Notes: generated by a model not told the origin, from the sequence alone. A DNA stretch of 6,987 nt from Candidatus Amesbacteria bacterium (GCA_030681075.1 JAUXUE010000050.1:1-6987); one strand, 5' to 3'; shown: positions 1-6,591, counted from the stretch's first letter. Translations and numbers: made by a program.

Positions 1-2
1 TT

Positions 3-794
3 TTACTCTATCCTGTCTGAATATTGGGGATAAAAAGGAGCATACTTGTTAATGTCAAATGACAAATTTGAAAATATTAGGAGACTTATATAAACAATTA
101 TCATCAGTAACTTAGGTAGCTTGTGAGTCATAAACGAAAGAAAAATCAAGGCGGGGATAAACAAGACTACGCGGTAGGCTTCGGAGGCAAGACCTGTCCT
201 ACCAAAACCTTCAAACAAGTGCTTTGCAATCCAAACAAATATTCCAAAAGTCTGTGTTGGTCCACTCACAATAAACGGAAATATGCCCAACAAAAAACCT
301 ACTAGCTGTTTAGGTCTAAGTTTAATAAACATAAGTGGCCAGAATATAAAGGTTAAAAGATGTAATTGATACAACATACCTAAAAATAAACCCGTCAAGA
401 AATCTCTTTGTTTGATTAAACAAAGTAAGAATATTACTTCGAATAAGGGTATTGGCGCGGTGTGATAAGGCGTCCTAAGATGCATCAAGAGCCACGGATT
501 AAAAATCAGAACCATCGTACTTAGTATCGCGGTCTTTTTACCAAACAAGATAGATATTAGATAATAGAAACTAGGGAATAGAAATAAGTTGATAAAGATA
601 ATAAATACTACTGGTGAAAGGGGGTTAAAGTGTGATATCCAAAAAGCCGGTATGACCATGTAAGTCCAAAGTGGACCCTGATGCAGCCAAACAATACTCG
701 CGGTGATTCCTAAGAAGGGGAAATGTGCGTTTAGTAATGCTTCTCTGGCAGACTGATAAAACCAACCAATATCATCAAAATAGGGAATAATCAT
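3..794 (-). CDS. GT-C / GT39-like membrane glycosyltransferase, short form lacking the first helix
   Basis: This 263-residue protein is strongly hydrophobic, with about seven or eight membrane segments (roughly residues 41-53, 62-84, 87-104, 113-127, 131-157, 163-178, 208-221 and 229-243). Residues 6-18 (FDDIGWFYQSARE) and 37-44 (LHQGPLWT) resemble the first outer loop of GT39/PMT-like GT-C enzymes, where acidic residues (here D7, D8) are catalytic. These enzymes usually transfer a sugar from a polyprenyl-phosphate donor on the outer face of the membrane. In the family a transmembrane helix precedes that loop; here the protein begins directly in the loop. The codon before the ATG is the TAA of the preceding methyltransferase gene, in the same frame, and both other frames hit stops within about 25 bases, so no upstream extension exists. 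The stop at 3-5 is genuine, but 263 residues is short for a family usually of 400 or more. It may be a degraded or minimal version. Translation probably depends on reinitiation at TAAATG. The family is fairly sure; activity is not. Confidence 0.72.
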   Translation of the reverse strand: MIIPYFDDIGWFYQSAREALLNAHFPFLGITASIVWLHQGPLWTYMVIPAFWISHFNPLSPVVFIIFINLFLFPSFYYLISILFGKKTAILSTMVLIFNPWLLMHLRTPYHTAPIPLFEVIFLLCLIKQRDFLTGLFLGMLYQLHLLTFIFWPLMFIKLRPKQLVGFLLGIFPFIVSGPTQTFGIFVWIAKHLFEGFGRTGLASEAYRVVLFIPALIFLSFMTHKLPKLLMIIVYISLLIFSNLSFDINKYAPFYPQYSDRIE

Positions 795-1499
795 TTATTT
801 AAATGCTTCAATTAATGCAACTCCTGACGGCATATGAGGGTCAAATTCAAACTTTTCCGGAATTCTAGAAACAATCTGCCATTTCTGATCAATACGAATT
901 CCATACCTTATATTTACACTTTTGTACTTTGCTAATAATTTTTTTATACTATTAGAGTCATAGGATCTCCAGGTACTGGTAATCTGAAACGACACCGAAG
1001 CCGGGACTGTCAACAACAGCTTCCCACCCGACTTTAGACTAGCAAAAATATTATCAATCGCCAATTGGTCACCTATATCCATTCTCTGTCCACCATAAAC
1101 TTCTAATCCTATATGCTCAAGGGTTGACAGACAAATCACCGTGTCAAAACAATTTGGTTTTGACCACTTAGTGATATCAGCCCTAATATTATTAATGTTT
1201 AAATGATTAAATGATGAAACCCGGAGATCAAGTGCGGTGACTTTGTGACCCATGCTTGCAAGCATCAACGAAATTGGACTCTCGTTTGATCCCACATCCA
1301 ATACACATCCCGACACTTTCGATAATACAAAGGGTATCTCCAGGATTCTTTCGTTGATTTGGCGAAAGGTCAATCTTGAACGCAAAAAAGGTACTGCAAA
1401 TATGATCGTAGAGATTGGCTTTATAGACAGTAGTCTATATTTTATGACATCTACCACAGGTGAAGTAAATTCAAATGGTCGAATGGGCTGAGTAAGCAT
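795..1499 (-). CDS. Class I SAM-dependent methyltransferase
   Basis: This 234-residue protein has the seven-strand SAM methyltransferase pattern. The SAM-binding motif I is VLDVGSNES (residues 66-74), the acidic residue after strand 2 lies in ALDLR (89-93), and STLEHIGLEVYG (125-136) resembles the motif of DUF268-like and related sugar-cluster methyltransferases. SGGKLLLTVP (157-166) is the post-motif strand. The first 60 residues are a hydrophobic or amphipathic lead-in of unknown role. The open frame extends upstream to 1691, but the start at 1499 is preferred: it has GGAGGT eight bases upstream, and the longer form would overlap the previous gene by over 200 bases without recognisable homology. 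The gene still overlaps the fusion gene upstream by 29 bases and abuts the GT-C gene downstream. The substrate is unknown; methylation of a sugar or glycan terminus is inferred from the neighbours. Confidence 0.83.
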   Translation of the reverse strand: MLTQPIRPFEFTSPVVDVIKYRLLSIKPISTIIFAVPFLRSRLTFRQINERILEIPFVLSKVSGCVLDVGSNESPISLMLASMGHKVTALDLRVSSFNHLNINNIRADITKWSKPNCFDTVICLSTLEHIGLEVYGGQRMDIGDQLAIDNIFASLKSGGKLLLTVPASVSFQITSTWRSYDSNSIKKLLAKYKSVNIRYGIRIDQKWQIVSRIPEKFEFDPHMPSGVALIEAFK

Positions 1500-2991
1500 A
1501 TTTAAACACCTCCAAATACTTGGGACCAATAATATCAAAGGTAAAGTTTTCATTAAATCTTTTGACTCCTCCTTTGGTTGGATGTTCCAGCATTTTAACA
1601 ATGCCTTCAGCCAAGTCATTAACAAGTATTCCACAAGAGTCGTCAATAATCTCCGGAGCAGTACCTCGATCATACGCCACGACTGGAACATTTTGACTCA
1701 TAGCCTCAAGCATAACCAGCCCAAAGCCTTCCAATGGCCAGACCGATGGAAAGACCAAGACACTTGCCTTGGCTATTTCACTTACCGCATCCTTTACATA
1801 GCCTACTATTTCAACATTTTTACAAGGCATTAATTTCAAATCACCTTCGCCAATTATTTTTAGTTTTGCATCAGGAAATTTTTCCAAGACCCTCGGCCAA
1901 GCTTCAATTAACAAATCTTGTCCCTTGCCCTTCTCAAGTCTCGAGACACAAACTACGGACAAATTTTCAATTTTCAATTTACAATTTACAAATTCTACAG
2001 CGCAGGGAATAATCCTGATCTTGGCTGTGGGAATATGCGTAACGGCTGAATTGGCTTTGTAAGTATGTTGGGTGGGCATAATGACAATGTCTGGCATCCA
2101 GCTGACAAGTCTGTACAACAACATTGGCAAACCAAAGAACTTATTAAAAACACTTTCTAAAGGACCAAATTCCACCCATACGACAGGTTTATTCAACAAT
2201 TTTGCAAGAGGCGTGACTATTATCTTTTCCGGAAATCCAGACATATATATAACATCAAAGTCCAAAAATAATAATTTCAGATAATGCCATAATCCAAATG
2301 GCAATAATAAAATAGCCTTTATCAACCCTCTCCAATTCCCTATAATATCCAATACTACAGGTATTATGTGACCATCACCAAGCATTTTGTTAAATCTGTT
2401 ATTTGTAGTATGAGATTCGATTTTAATATTCTGCTTCTTTAGCCAATTGAACAATCCAATATTAAATGTCTCGGCTCCACCAATTCCCAAAGTTTGGTTA
2501 ATAAACAATATCTTGCGGGGTTTTACACTAGAAATTATTTTTTTTAACTTAAATTCAAAATTAGTATCTACAGAAGTTTCTGAAACCATTTCCAGATTAT
2601 GTAATCGGCATAAAATAATAAATTCTTTCGAAGTATATCCTGCTTTGTGCACTCCCCAGATACCAGTCTTGTAAGAATTACCATACAAAAACAAATTTCG
2701 TGTGTCTTGATCGTCAGCGAATCTATCAAAAATAGCATCAACGCTGGGTATTCTCACAAACAACTGTCCACTCACTTTCAAAATTCTCGATATTTCATTT
2801 AAGGTTGGGAGCAATTGCTCTCGGGTCAAATGCTCCAACACATCTTGAGCCACAATTTCCTCAATTGAATTATTCTCGAATGGCAATTTTTGTGTAATAT
2901 CACAAACCACATCGACTCCTCGATTTTTGATTACATCTACATTGATATATCCAGGACGGATGTCTGTTCCACAACCCAAATTTAATTTCAT
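1471..2991 (-). CDS. Fusion protein: N-terminal SAM methyltransferase plus C-terminal GT4 glycosyltransferase
   Basis: This 506-residue protein has two enzymatic domains. Residues 1-150 form a small SAM methyltransferase: LNLGCGTD (3-10) is the SAM-binding loop, INVD (16-19) ends strand 2, and QDVLEHL (49-55) followed by RILKVSGQLFVRIPS (69-83) is typical of the Methyltransf_11-like group. Residues 158-500 form a GT-B fold GT4 glycosyltransferase: ILFINQTLGIGGAE (161-174) is the donor-side glycine-rich loop, VSRLEKGKGQDLLIEAW (349-365) opens the C-terminal domain, and E421 to E429 in EGFGLVMLE is the E-x7-E nucleotide-sugar motif. GT4 enzymes are retaining transferases that use nucleotide sugars in the cytoplasm. 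The ATG overlaps the flippase stop as ATGA, and the TGA lies 29 bases inside the next gene. A heptamer repeat encodes part of the linker between the two Rossmann halves (335-344). Domain calls are firm; acceptor, donor and methylation target are unknown. Confidence 0.9.
   Translation of the reverse strand: MKLNLGCGTDIRPGYINVDVIKNRGVDVVCDITQKLPFENNSIEEIVAQDVLEHLTREQLLPTLNEISRILKVSGQLFVRIPSVDAIFDRFADDQDTRNLFLYGNSYKTGIWGVHKAGYTSKEFIILCRLHNLEMVSETSVDTNFEFKLKKIISSVKPRKILFINQTLGIGGAETFNIGLFNWLKKQNIKIESHTTNNRFNKMLGDGHIIPVVLDIIGNWRGLIKAILLLPFGLWHYLKLLFLDFDVIYMSGFPEKIIVTPLAKLLNKPVVWVEFGPLESVFNKFFGLPMLLYRLVSWMPDIVIMPTQHTYKANSAVTHIPTAKIRIIPCAVEFVNCKLKIENLSVVCVSRLEKGKGQDLLIEAWPRVLEKFPDAKLKIIGEGDLKLMPCKNVEIVGYVKDAVSEIAKASVLVFPSVWPLEGFGLVMLEAMSQNVPVVAYDRGTAPEIIDDSCGILVNDLAEGIVKMLEHPTKGGVKRFNENFTFDIIGPKYLEVFKYAYSAHSTI
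1508..1513 (-). promoter_or_regulatory. Strong Shine-Dalgarno site (GGAGGT) for the methyltransferase at 795-1499
   Basis: On the minus strand GGAGGT is followed by eight bases and the ATG at 1499-1497. It lies inside the 3' end of the preceding fusion gene. It is the only clear Shine-Dalgarno sequence at any gene junction in the window, and it decides the start of this methyltransferase against the longer open frame. Confidence 0.85.
1962..1989 (-). repeat. Four tandem AT-rich heptamers inside the GT4 coding sequence
   Basis: On the minus strand the order is GTAAATT twice, then GAAAATT twice; on the plus strand this reads AATTTTC, AATTTTC, AATTTAC, AATTTAC. The 28 bases encode approximately VNCKLKIEN (residues 335-343 of the fusion protein), lying in the hinge between the N- and C-terminal halves of the GT4 domain. 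Because the unit is seven bases, each copy is read in a different frame and the protein itself shows no repeat. Gain or loss of one unit would shift the frame. Confidence 0.85.
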
Positions 2992-4193
2992 AGGTTCTTA
3001 AATGATTTGTGAGCGAGATAAATTGCTACAGGAAGTGATAGCACTGCACCAAAAGTGGCCGCCACTGCGGCCCCTGTAAGTCCCCACATCTTGACAAATG
3101 GGACTATCGTGAACATCAGACCAAGAGTGCTTGTCAGTATAATAATAGTCACATATTTTTGCTGTTTTTGAGCCATAAAAGCTGCATTAAACGAATAGGC
3201 CATACCACGGGCTATTCCCAAGAATGCAAGTATTTGCAAGATTGGTACTGCCTCCAGCCAATTTGAACCAAACAATATTAAGATAATCGGCCTGGCAAAT
3301 AACCAAATCGTAAGACCGAGACCAATTGTCATTAAATTGACTGTAATAACCGTCTTGATGACGGCTTTTTTTAGATTCTTTCCGCCGTTATTCATCTGCG
3401 AAAATATCGGGAAAGTAGCTCTGTAAAATACATCGACTATTTCTGAGACTGGAGTCGTAGATATTTTGTAGGCATACTGATAAACCCCTAGTGAAGTTTC
3501 ACCCAACAATTTCCCGACGACAATGTTGTCAGTCTGGGTAAATAGATAATCGAGGAGGCCAAAGCCAGTAACCCACTTACCACGCGACAGTATCAGGAGA
3601 CAAGTCACAGGATTCAGAGAAAATTTTGGTCGAGGATATATAAAAATCCATGACAATAAGACTTCAAATATTGCTGAAGCAATAAGTCCCCAGACCATAC
3701 CAATTGGGGATCTGGTGTACCAACAGACAACCACACTCACACCTGCTTCCAGCATAAAGATTGATCCACGTAAGAAAAATTCACGGCCAAAACGAAGTTC
3801 CTTCAAAAAAATTATTATTGCGGGATTTATAAATCCCCGGATAAACGGAGCCAGTGCCAACAAATATAATAAATTCAAAGTATCTGGAGAATTGAAAAAA
3901 GTACTAATCCAGGGAGTTAAGATTACTATCAAAAGAGCTATTAATGATCCACGAATAATAGACAAGACCCAAGCCGTGTCTATGTATTTGTCTACCTTGC
4001 CTTTTTCCTGCATCAGAAAAATATTTATTCCAGTCTCGGTAGATATTTCCAATAGTGCCAGAACCATCGTCACTATCCCAAATACACCCAATGACGCTTT
4101 GGAGAGAATGCGAGCCAAAACTGCCATCCGCAGGATTGTTATTAGACGGAGCATTAGACGTAATCCAGCGGTCCATGTGAGTCCTGATTTCAT
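2988..4193 (-). CDS. Oligosaccharide flippase, MOP superfamily (Wzx / RfbX-like)
   Basis: From the ATG at 4193 this is a 401-residue polytopic membrane protein with about twelve predicted helices. Family marks are QTDNIVVGKLLGETSLGVYQ (residues 220-239), matching the TDN-x-VIGK-x-LG segment of polysaccharide transporters, FPIFSQM (261-267), and FGSNWLEAVPILQIL (308-322). Such proteins move lipid-linked oligosaccharides from the inner to the outer face of the cytoplasmic membrane. An open frame runs upstream to 4289, but those 32 extra residues overlap the GT2 gene and look like shadow sequence, whereas MKSGLTWTAG starts just before the first helix as expected. The ATG overlaps the GT2 stop (ATGA), and the flippase TGA overlaps the next ATG in the same way. 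No Shine-Dalgarno site is visible, so coupling to GT2 translation is likely. It is slightly short for 14-helix members of the family. The transported glycan is unknown. Confidence 0.9.
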   Translation of the reverse strand: MKSGLTWTAGLRLMLRLITILRMAVLARILSKASLGVFGIVTMVLALLEISTETGINIFLMQEKGKVDKYIDTAWVLSIIRGSLIALLIVILTPWISTFFNSPDTLNLLYLLALAPFIRGFINPAIIIFLKELRFGREFFLRGSIFMLEAGVSVVVCWYTRSPIGMVWGLIASAIFEVLLSWIFIYPRPKFSLNPVTCLLILSRGKWVTGFGLLDYLFTQTDNIVVGKLLGETSLGVYQYAYKISTTPVSEIVDVFYRATFPIFSQMNNGGKNLKKAVIKTVITVNLMTIGLGLTIWLFARPIILILFGSNWLEAVPILQILAFLGIARGMAYSFNAAFMAQKQQKYVTIIILTSTLGLMFTIVPFVKMWGLTGAAVAATFGAVLSLPVAIYLAHKSFKNL

Positions 4194-4199
4194 TTTTTT
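4190..4199 (-). other. A-AAA-AAA slippery heptamer at the GT2 stop / flippase start overlap
   Basis: On the minus strand the GT2 gene ends CCA AAA AAA TGA. The seven A residues (4199-4193) match the X-XXY-YYZ pattern of a -1 frameshift site in the GT2 frame, immediately before the stop. A -1 slip reads AAA ATG AAA and continues into the flippase frame. The sequence pattern is seen directly; frameshifting is only a possibility. No stem-loop stimulating structure was identified. Confidence 0.4.
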
Positions 4200-5059
4200 G
4201 GTTTGGACAAGAGTCCCATGACTGTACCAAATATAACCATACAGTCTGCAGTCAATTGTATCACTGGTAGCCAATAGATCGCTCGCCAATCACGGACATA
4301 TTTATAATTTTTGAATATTGACCACAAGAGGTACGGAATTATTAATAAAATCAACCAAGAGTTTAAAAATAATAAAAAGAAATATAAATAATACCTAAGA
4401 ATCAATAATTTCACTTTTGGCCGCATGATACCGGCATAAATATCGGTGACAGCAAACTTGAGAAACATCCAGGCAGCCTGCTTTAAATTTTTTCTTGGGT
4501 ACCAACCCACGACTGCATCTTTGGCAAAATGTATTTTGACTCCAGCTTTCTTGAGTCTATTTGCAAATTCAAAATCTTCACTGGTATCCAATTTCTCATT
4601 GAATCCTCCCATTTTCAAAAATAAATCTTTTTTTATCATCATTGACCTAGTAGACGGAAGAAACTCTGATCCAACTCTATCGGGCATTACCAAAACATAA
4701 GGCACCAGGCACTTCTCAAATACATTTTGTGGAAGACCTTTGTAATAACCCGCAACGACGTCAGCTTTTACTTTCAACAATTCTTTTAGCCAATCTTTCT
4801 CAGGTACACACCCAGCGTCAGTAAACGCCACAATCTCACCTCTGGCCGCAGCCACTCCAATATTTCGTCCTTCCGATCTGTTGTATTTTCCCACTATCAC
4901 TTTTGTACCTTTATACTTTTTACACTTTTCTACTGTTTTATCCGTAGATCCACCATCTACAATAATTACTTCAGCTTTAAAATCAACCAAAACATCCAAT
5001 AATTCTTTTATTGTCTTTTCCTCGTTGAATACAGTTACTACAATGCTTACTTTTGCCAT
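4190..5059 (-). CDS. GT2 family glycosyltransferase with C-terminal membrane anchor
   Basis: This 289-residue protein begins with a classical GT-A/GT2 domain: VSIVVTVFNEEKTI (4-17), VDGGSTD (34-40) binding the nucleotide, and TDAGCVPEKDW (80-90), where DAG takes the place of the DxD metal-binding motif. TSEDFEFANRLKKAG (159-173) contains the ED pair that usually holds the catalytic base. Residues about 217-250 and 263-284 are hydrophobic and should anchor the enzyme, with the catalytic domain in the cytoplasm. GT2 enzymes are inverting transferases using nucleotide sugars; membrane-anchored forms often act on lipid carriers. The start overlaps the upstream GT4 gene by 13 bases. The 3' end (CCA AAA AAA TGA) both overlaps the flippase ATG and forms a slippery heptamer. 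Family assignment is secure; donor and acceptor cannot be told. Confidence 0.92.
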   Translation of the reverse strand: MAKVSIVVTVFNEEKTIKELLDVLVDFKAEVIIVDGGSTDKTVEKCKKYKGTKVIVGKYNRSEGRNIGVAAARGEIVAFTDAGCVPEKDWLKELLKVKADVVAGYYKGLPQNVFEKCLVPYVLVMPDRVGSEFLPSTRSMMIKKDLFLKMGGFNEKLDTSEDFEFANRLKKAGVKIHFAKDAVVGWYPRKNLKQAAWMFLKFAVTDIYAGIMRPKVKLLILRYYLYFFLLFLNSWLILLIIPYLLWSIFKNYKYVRDWRAIYWLPVIQLTADCMVIFGTVMGLLSKPKK

Positions 5060-5820
5060 AGTTTTTCATAAATATCCGCAATATCCTGCCAGGTCGGTAC
5101 CTGGTAACCTGCGGAATTAAACGGGGTCATATTTAGATAATCGTATTTTAGCGGGTTGTCATAATAGGCGTAGACTTGTGTGTCTTGGCTCATGGCTTCT
5201 AAGATCGATAAGTATCCAGACACAAAAGCATATTTATATTTATAAAAATAACTGGCGGCCTTTGGGTCATTGGTAAATATGTCCAAATTCACTTTCATTT
5301 TTTGAGCCAGTTTTTTGTAAAATTCCAAATCCTTACCCTCTTTCCCCACAAAGATGGCGTCTTTTCTTAAAATCTTCGCGTTTTTAAACTTTTCTGCCGC
5401 CCCAAATATTACAAAATCCGGTTTTGTAAAATAATATTTTTTGATAAACTCACCGACACAAATATTGCCACTGGCTATAAGCTCACTTATTTTGCGCACA
5501 ATTATATTTTTCCAAGGCACTGGATATATGCCTTCCCAACCATGAAAGGTAACAAACGTCCTCTTTGACCAATTAAACAATTTGTACCACCAAATCCAAA
5601 AATAGACATCGTGAATATGCACCACATCTGCCCAATCAAACAAATCTTTGTATTTCCAAATATTTCGCCATATTTCCCACTTATTTGTTCCCACTTCTTT
5701 TTCGGTCAAATATTTAATTTCATGTTTTTTCTCCAGTTCCTTTGCAATCATGTACACATGTTTTTCAACCCCACCAATATTCTCTGGCCATGTCCTTTTC
5801 ACCAAAACCAATATTTTCAT
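5047..5820 (-). CDS. Compact GT4-like glycosyltransferase
   Basis: This 257-residue protein starts like a GT4 enzyme, with ILVLVKRTWPENIGGVEKHV (3-22) containing the GGVE acceptor/donor loop. It continues with DVVHIHD (65-71) and TFHGWEG (91-97), both normal landmarks of the N-terminal Rossmann half. The C-terminal half is much reduced: AIFVGKEGKD (155-164) sits where the VGR-x-KG strand belongs, and FVSGYLSILEAMSQ (199-212) replaces the E-x7-E motif. The second glutamate (E208) is present, but the first position is valine (V200). Length is well below the usual 350-400 residues, yet the reading frame is intact with no visible internal break, so this looks like a short divergent subfamily and not a fresh pseudogene. 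It starts inside the upstream methyltransferase stop (ATGA) and overlaps the GT2 start by 13 bases. Expected to be cytoplasmic; substrate unknown. Confidence 0.82.
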   Translation of the reverse strand: MKILVLVKRTWPENIGGVEKHVYMIAKELEKKHEIKYLTEKEVGTNKWEIWRNIWKYKDLFDWADVVHIHDVYFWIWWYKLFNWSKRTFVTFHGWEGIYPVPWKNIIVRKISELIASGNICVGEFIKKYYFTKPDFVIFGAAEKFKNAKILRKDAIFVGKEGKDLEFYKKLAQKMKVNLDIFTNDPKAASYFYKYKYAFVSGYLSILEAMSQDTQVYAYYDNPLKYDYLNMTPFNSAGYQVPTWQDIADIYEKLWQK

Positions 5821-6536
5821 ATCTTTTGAGCAACAATTACAATGTCAGATTCTCCAAATATCACTACTAACAAATCATCAATGAAAGTGACTATATCCGA
5901 CAAAGGACCTTTTAAAAATCTTATAATCCAGCCCAAAAACGGAAACAGAAATAAACTATTTCTTAATATGCCCTCCTCTTTTTTTTGATTATTAATCTTA
6001 AACCCAATCGATTTAATTTGATTAGCCAAATCTTCCGAGTTATACCTACGTAGATGTCCTACTCTTTTGTCAAATTCGTTGGCTAAACCTAACCTATAGA
6101 GAGGGGAATTAACCGATGGAGTTGTTACAACTAAATCACCGCCTTTTTTTAAATTCTTCGAGAGTTTAATTAATAGATTCATATCTTTAGGTACGTGTTC
6201 TATTACTTCACTACAAATAACAATATCAAAAGTTCTACTAATCTTCTTATTAATGCTATCAAACTTCGCAAGTGTTGAAACTCCTATGGCTTCCGAACTA
6301 GCATTACATGCATCAATCGCTTTCTTAGACATTTCTACACCAAGTACGCTACATCCCTTTGATGCCAAATAAAAATCAATCGTGCCCACCCCACATCCAT
6401 AATCTAATATCGTTTTTTTATTTCCAGAAATCAAAGGCGCTAAGGTCGCTATTGTGTGCCGATAAGTAAAATTATTACTTGGAATGACCTTTTTCTGAAT
6501 CTTTATTCCGTGATGAAAATTATCATAGAAATTCAT
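5817..6536 (-). CDS. Class I SAM-dependent methyltransferase (UbiG/Methyltransf_11-like), first gene of the operon
   Basis: This 239-residue protein shows the complete SAM methyltransferase set: ILDYGCGVGTIDFYLASKG (43-61) is motif I, VLGVEMS (64-70) carries the acidic residue that binds the ribose, FDIVICSEVIEHVP (103-116) is motif II, and LKKGGDLVVTTPS (129-141) is motif III. GHLRRYNSEDL (160-170) is a segment shared by glycan-cluster and UbiG-like methyltransferases. A hydrophobic stretch (194-208) near the C-terminus may touch the membrane. The ATG at 6536 is the first gene start after the 55-base divergent intergenic region; no good Shine-Dalgarno site precedes it. The TGA overlaps the ATG of the GT4-like gene. 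Methylation of a sugar or lipid-linked intermediate is inferred from the neighbours; the sequence does not reveal the substrate. Confidence 0.87.
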   Translation of the reverse strand: MNFYDNFHHGIKIQKKVIPSNNFTYRHTIATLAPLISGNKKTILDYGCGVGTIDFYLASKGCSVLGVEMSKKAIDACNASSEAIGVSTLAKFDSINKKISRTFDIVICSEVIEHVPKDMNLLIKLSKNLKKGGDLVVTTPSVNSPLYRLGLANEFDKRVGHLRRYNSEDLANQIKSIGFKINNQKKEEGILRNSLFLFPFLGWIIRFLKGPLSDIVTFIDDLLVVIFGESDIVIVAQKI

Positions 6537-6542
6537 TTTCTT

Positions 6543-6548
6543 ATTTTA
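6543..6548 (-). promoter_or_regulatory. Possible -10 element (TAAAAT) for the glycan operon
   Basis: TAAAAT on the minus strand matches five of six bases of TATAAT and ends six bases before the ATG at 6536, which would give a leader of only about zero to two bases. No convincing -35 element lies 16-18 bases upstream. In such AT-rich sequence this can arise by chance, so the call is weak. Confidence 0.25.
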
Positions 6549-6553
6549 CACTA

Positions 6554-6581
6554 TTGACACTTTAAGATATCTATCTATACT
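6554..6581 (+). promoter_or_regulatory. Sigma-70-type promoter for the secreted kelch-like gene
   Basis: A perfect TTGACA (-35, 6554-6559) is followed by a 16-base spacer and TATACT (-10, 6576-6581, five of six matches). Transcription should start near 6587-6589, only about three to five bases before the GTG at 6592. This implies a nearly leaderless mRNA. The spacer contains the palindrome AGATATCT (6565-6572), which could be chance or a small operator core. Confidence 0.72.
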
Positions 6582-6591
6582 TCTATTTATA

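Noticed and set aside
123..305. 60-codon plus-strand frame opposite the GT-C gene
   Set aside because: It is short, antisense to a membrane protein gene, without Shine-Dalgarno site or recognisable domain.
1500..1691. 64-residue N-terminal extension of the third methyltransferase
   Set aside because: It would overlap the catalytic GT4 gene by over 200 bases, looks unlike methyltransferase N-termini, and the internal ATG at 1499 has a perfect Shine-Dalgarno site.
1962..1989. CRISPR or transposon-end interpretation of the repeated AT-rich sequence
   Set aside because: The unit is seven bases with no spacers, no inverted ends and no target-site duplication; it is a simple tandem repeat.
3715..4221. 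168-codon open frame on the plus strand opposite the flippase
   Set aside because: It is antisense to a clearly homologous membrane protein, has no recognisable domain, and its composition (many Lys, Arg, Ile, Thr) is what the reverse of a hydrophobic coding sequence gives.
3904..4230. 108-codon minus-strand frame overlapping the flippase start
   Set aside because: It lies in another frame inside the well-supported flippase gene and shows no family motif.
4194..4289. 32-residue N-terminal extension of the flippase
   Set aside because: It lies wholly within the 3' end of the GT2 gene and adds no membrane helix; the ATG at 4193 overlapping the GT2 stop fits the pattern of the other junctions.
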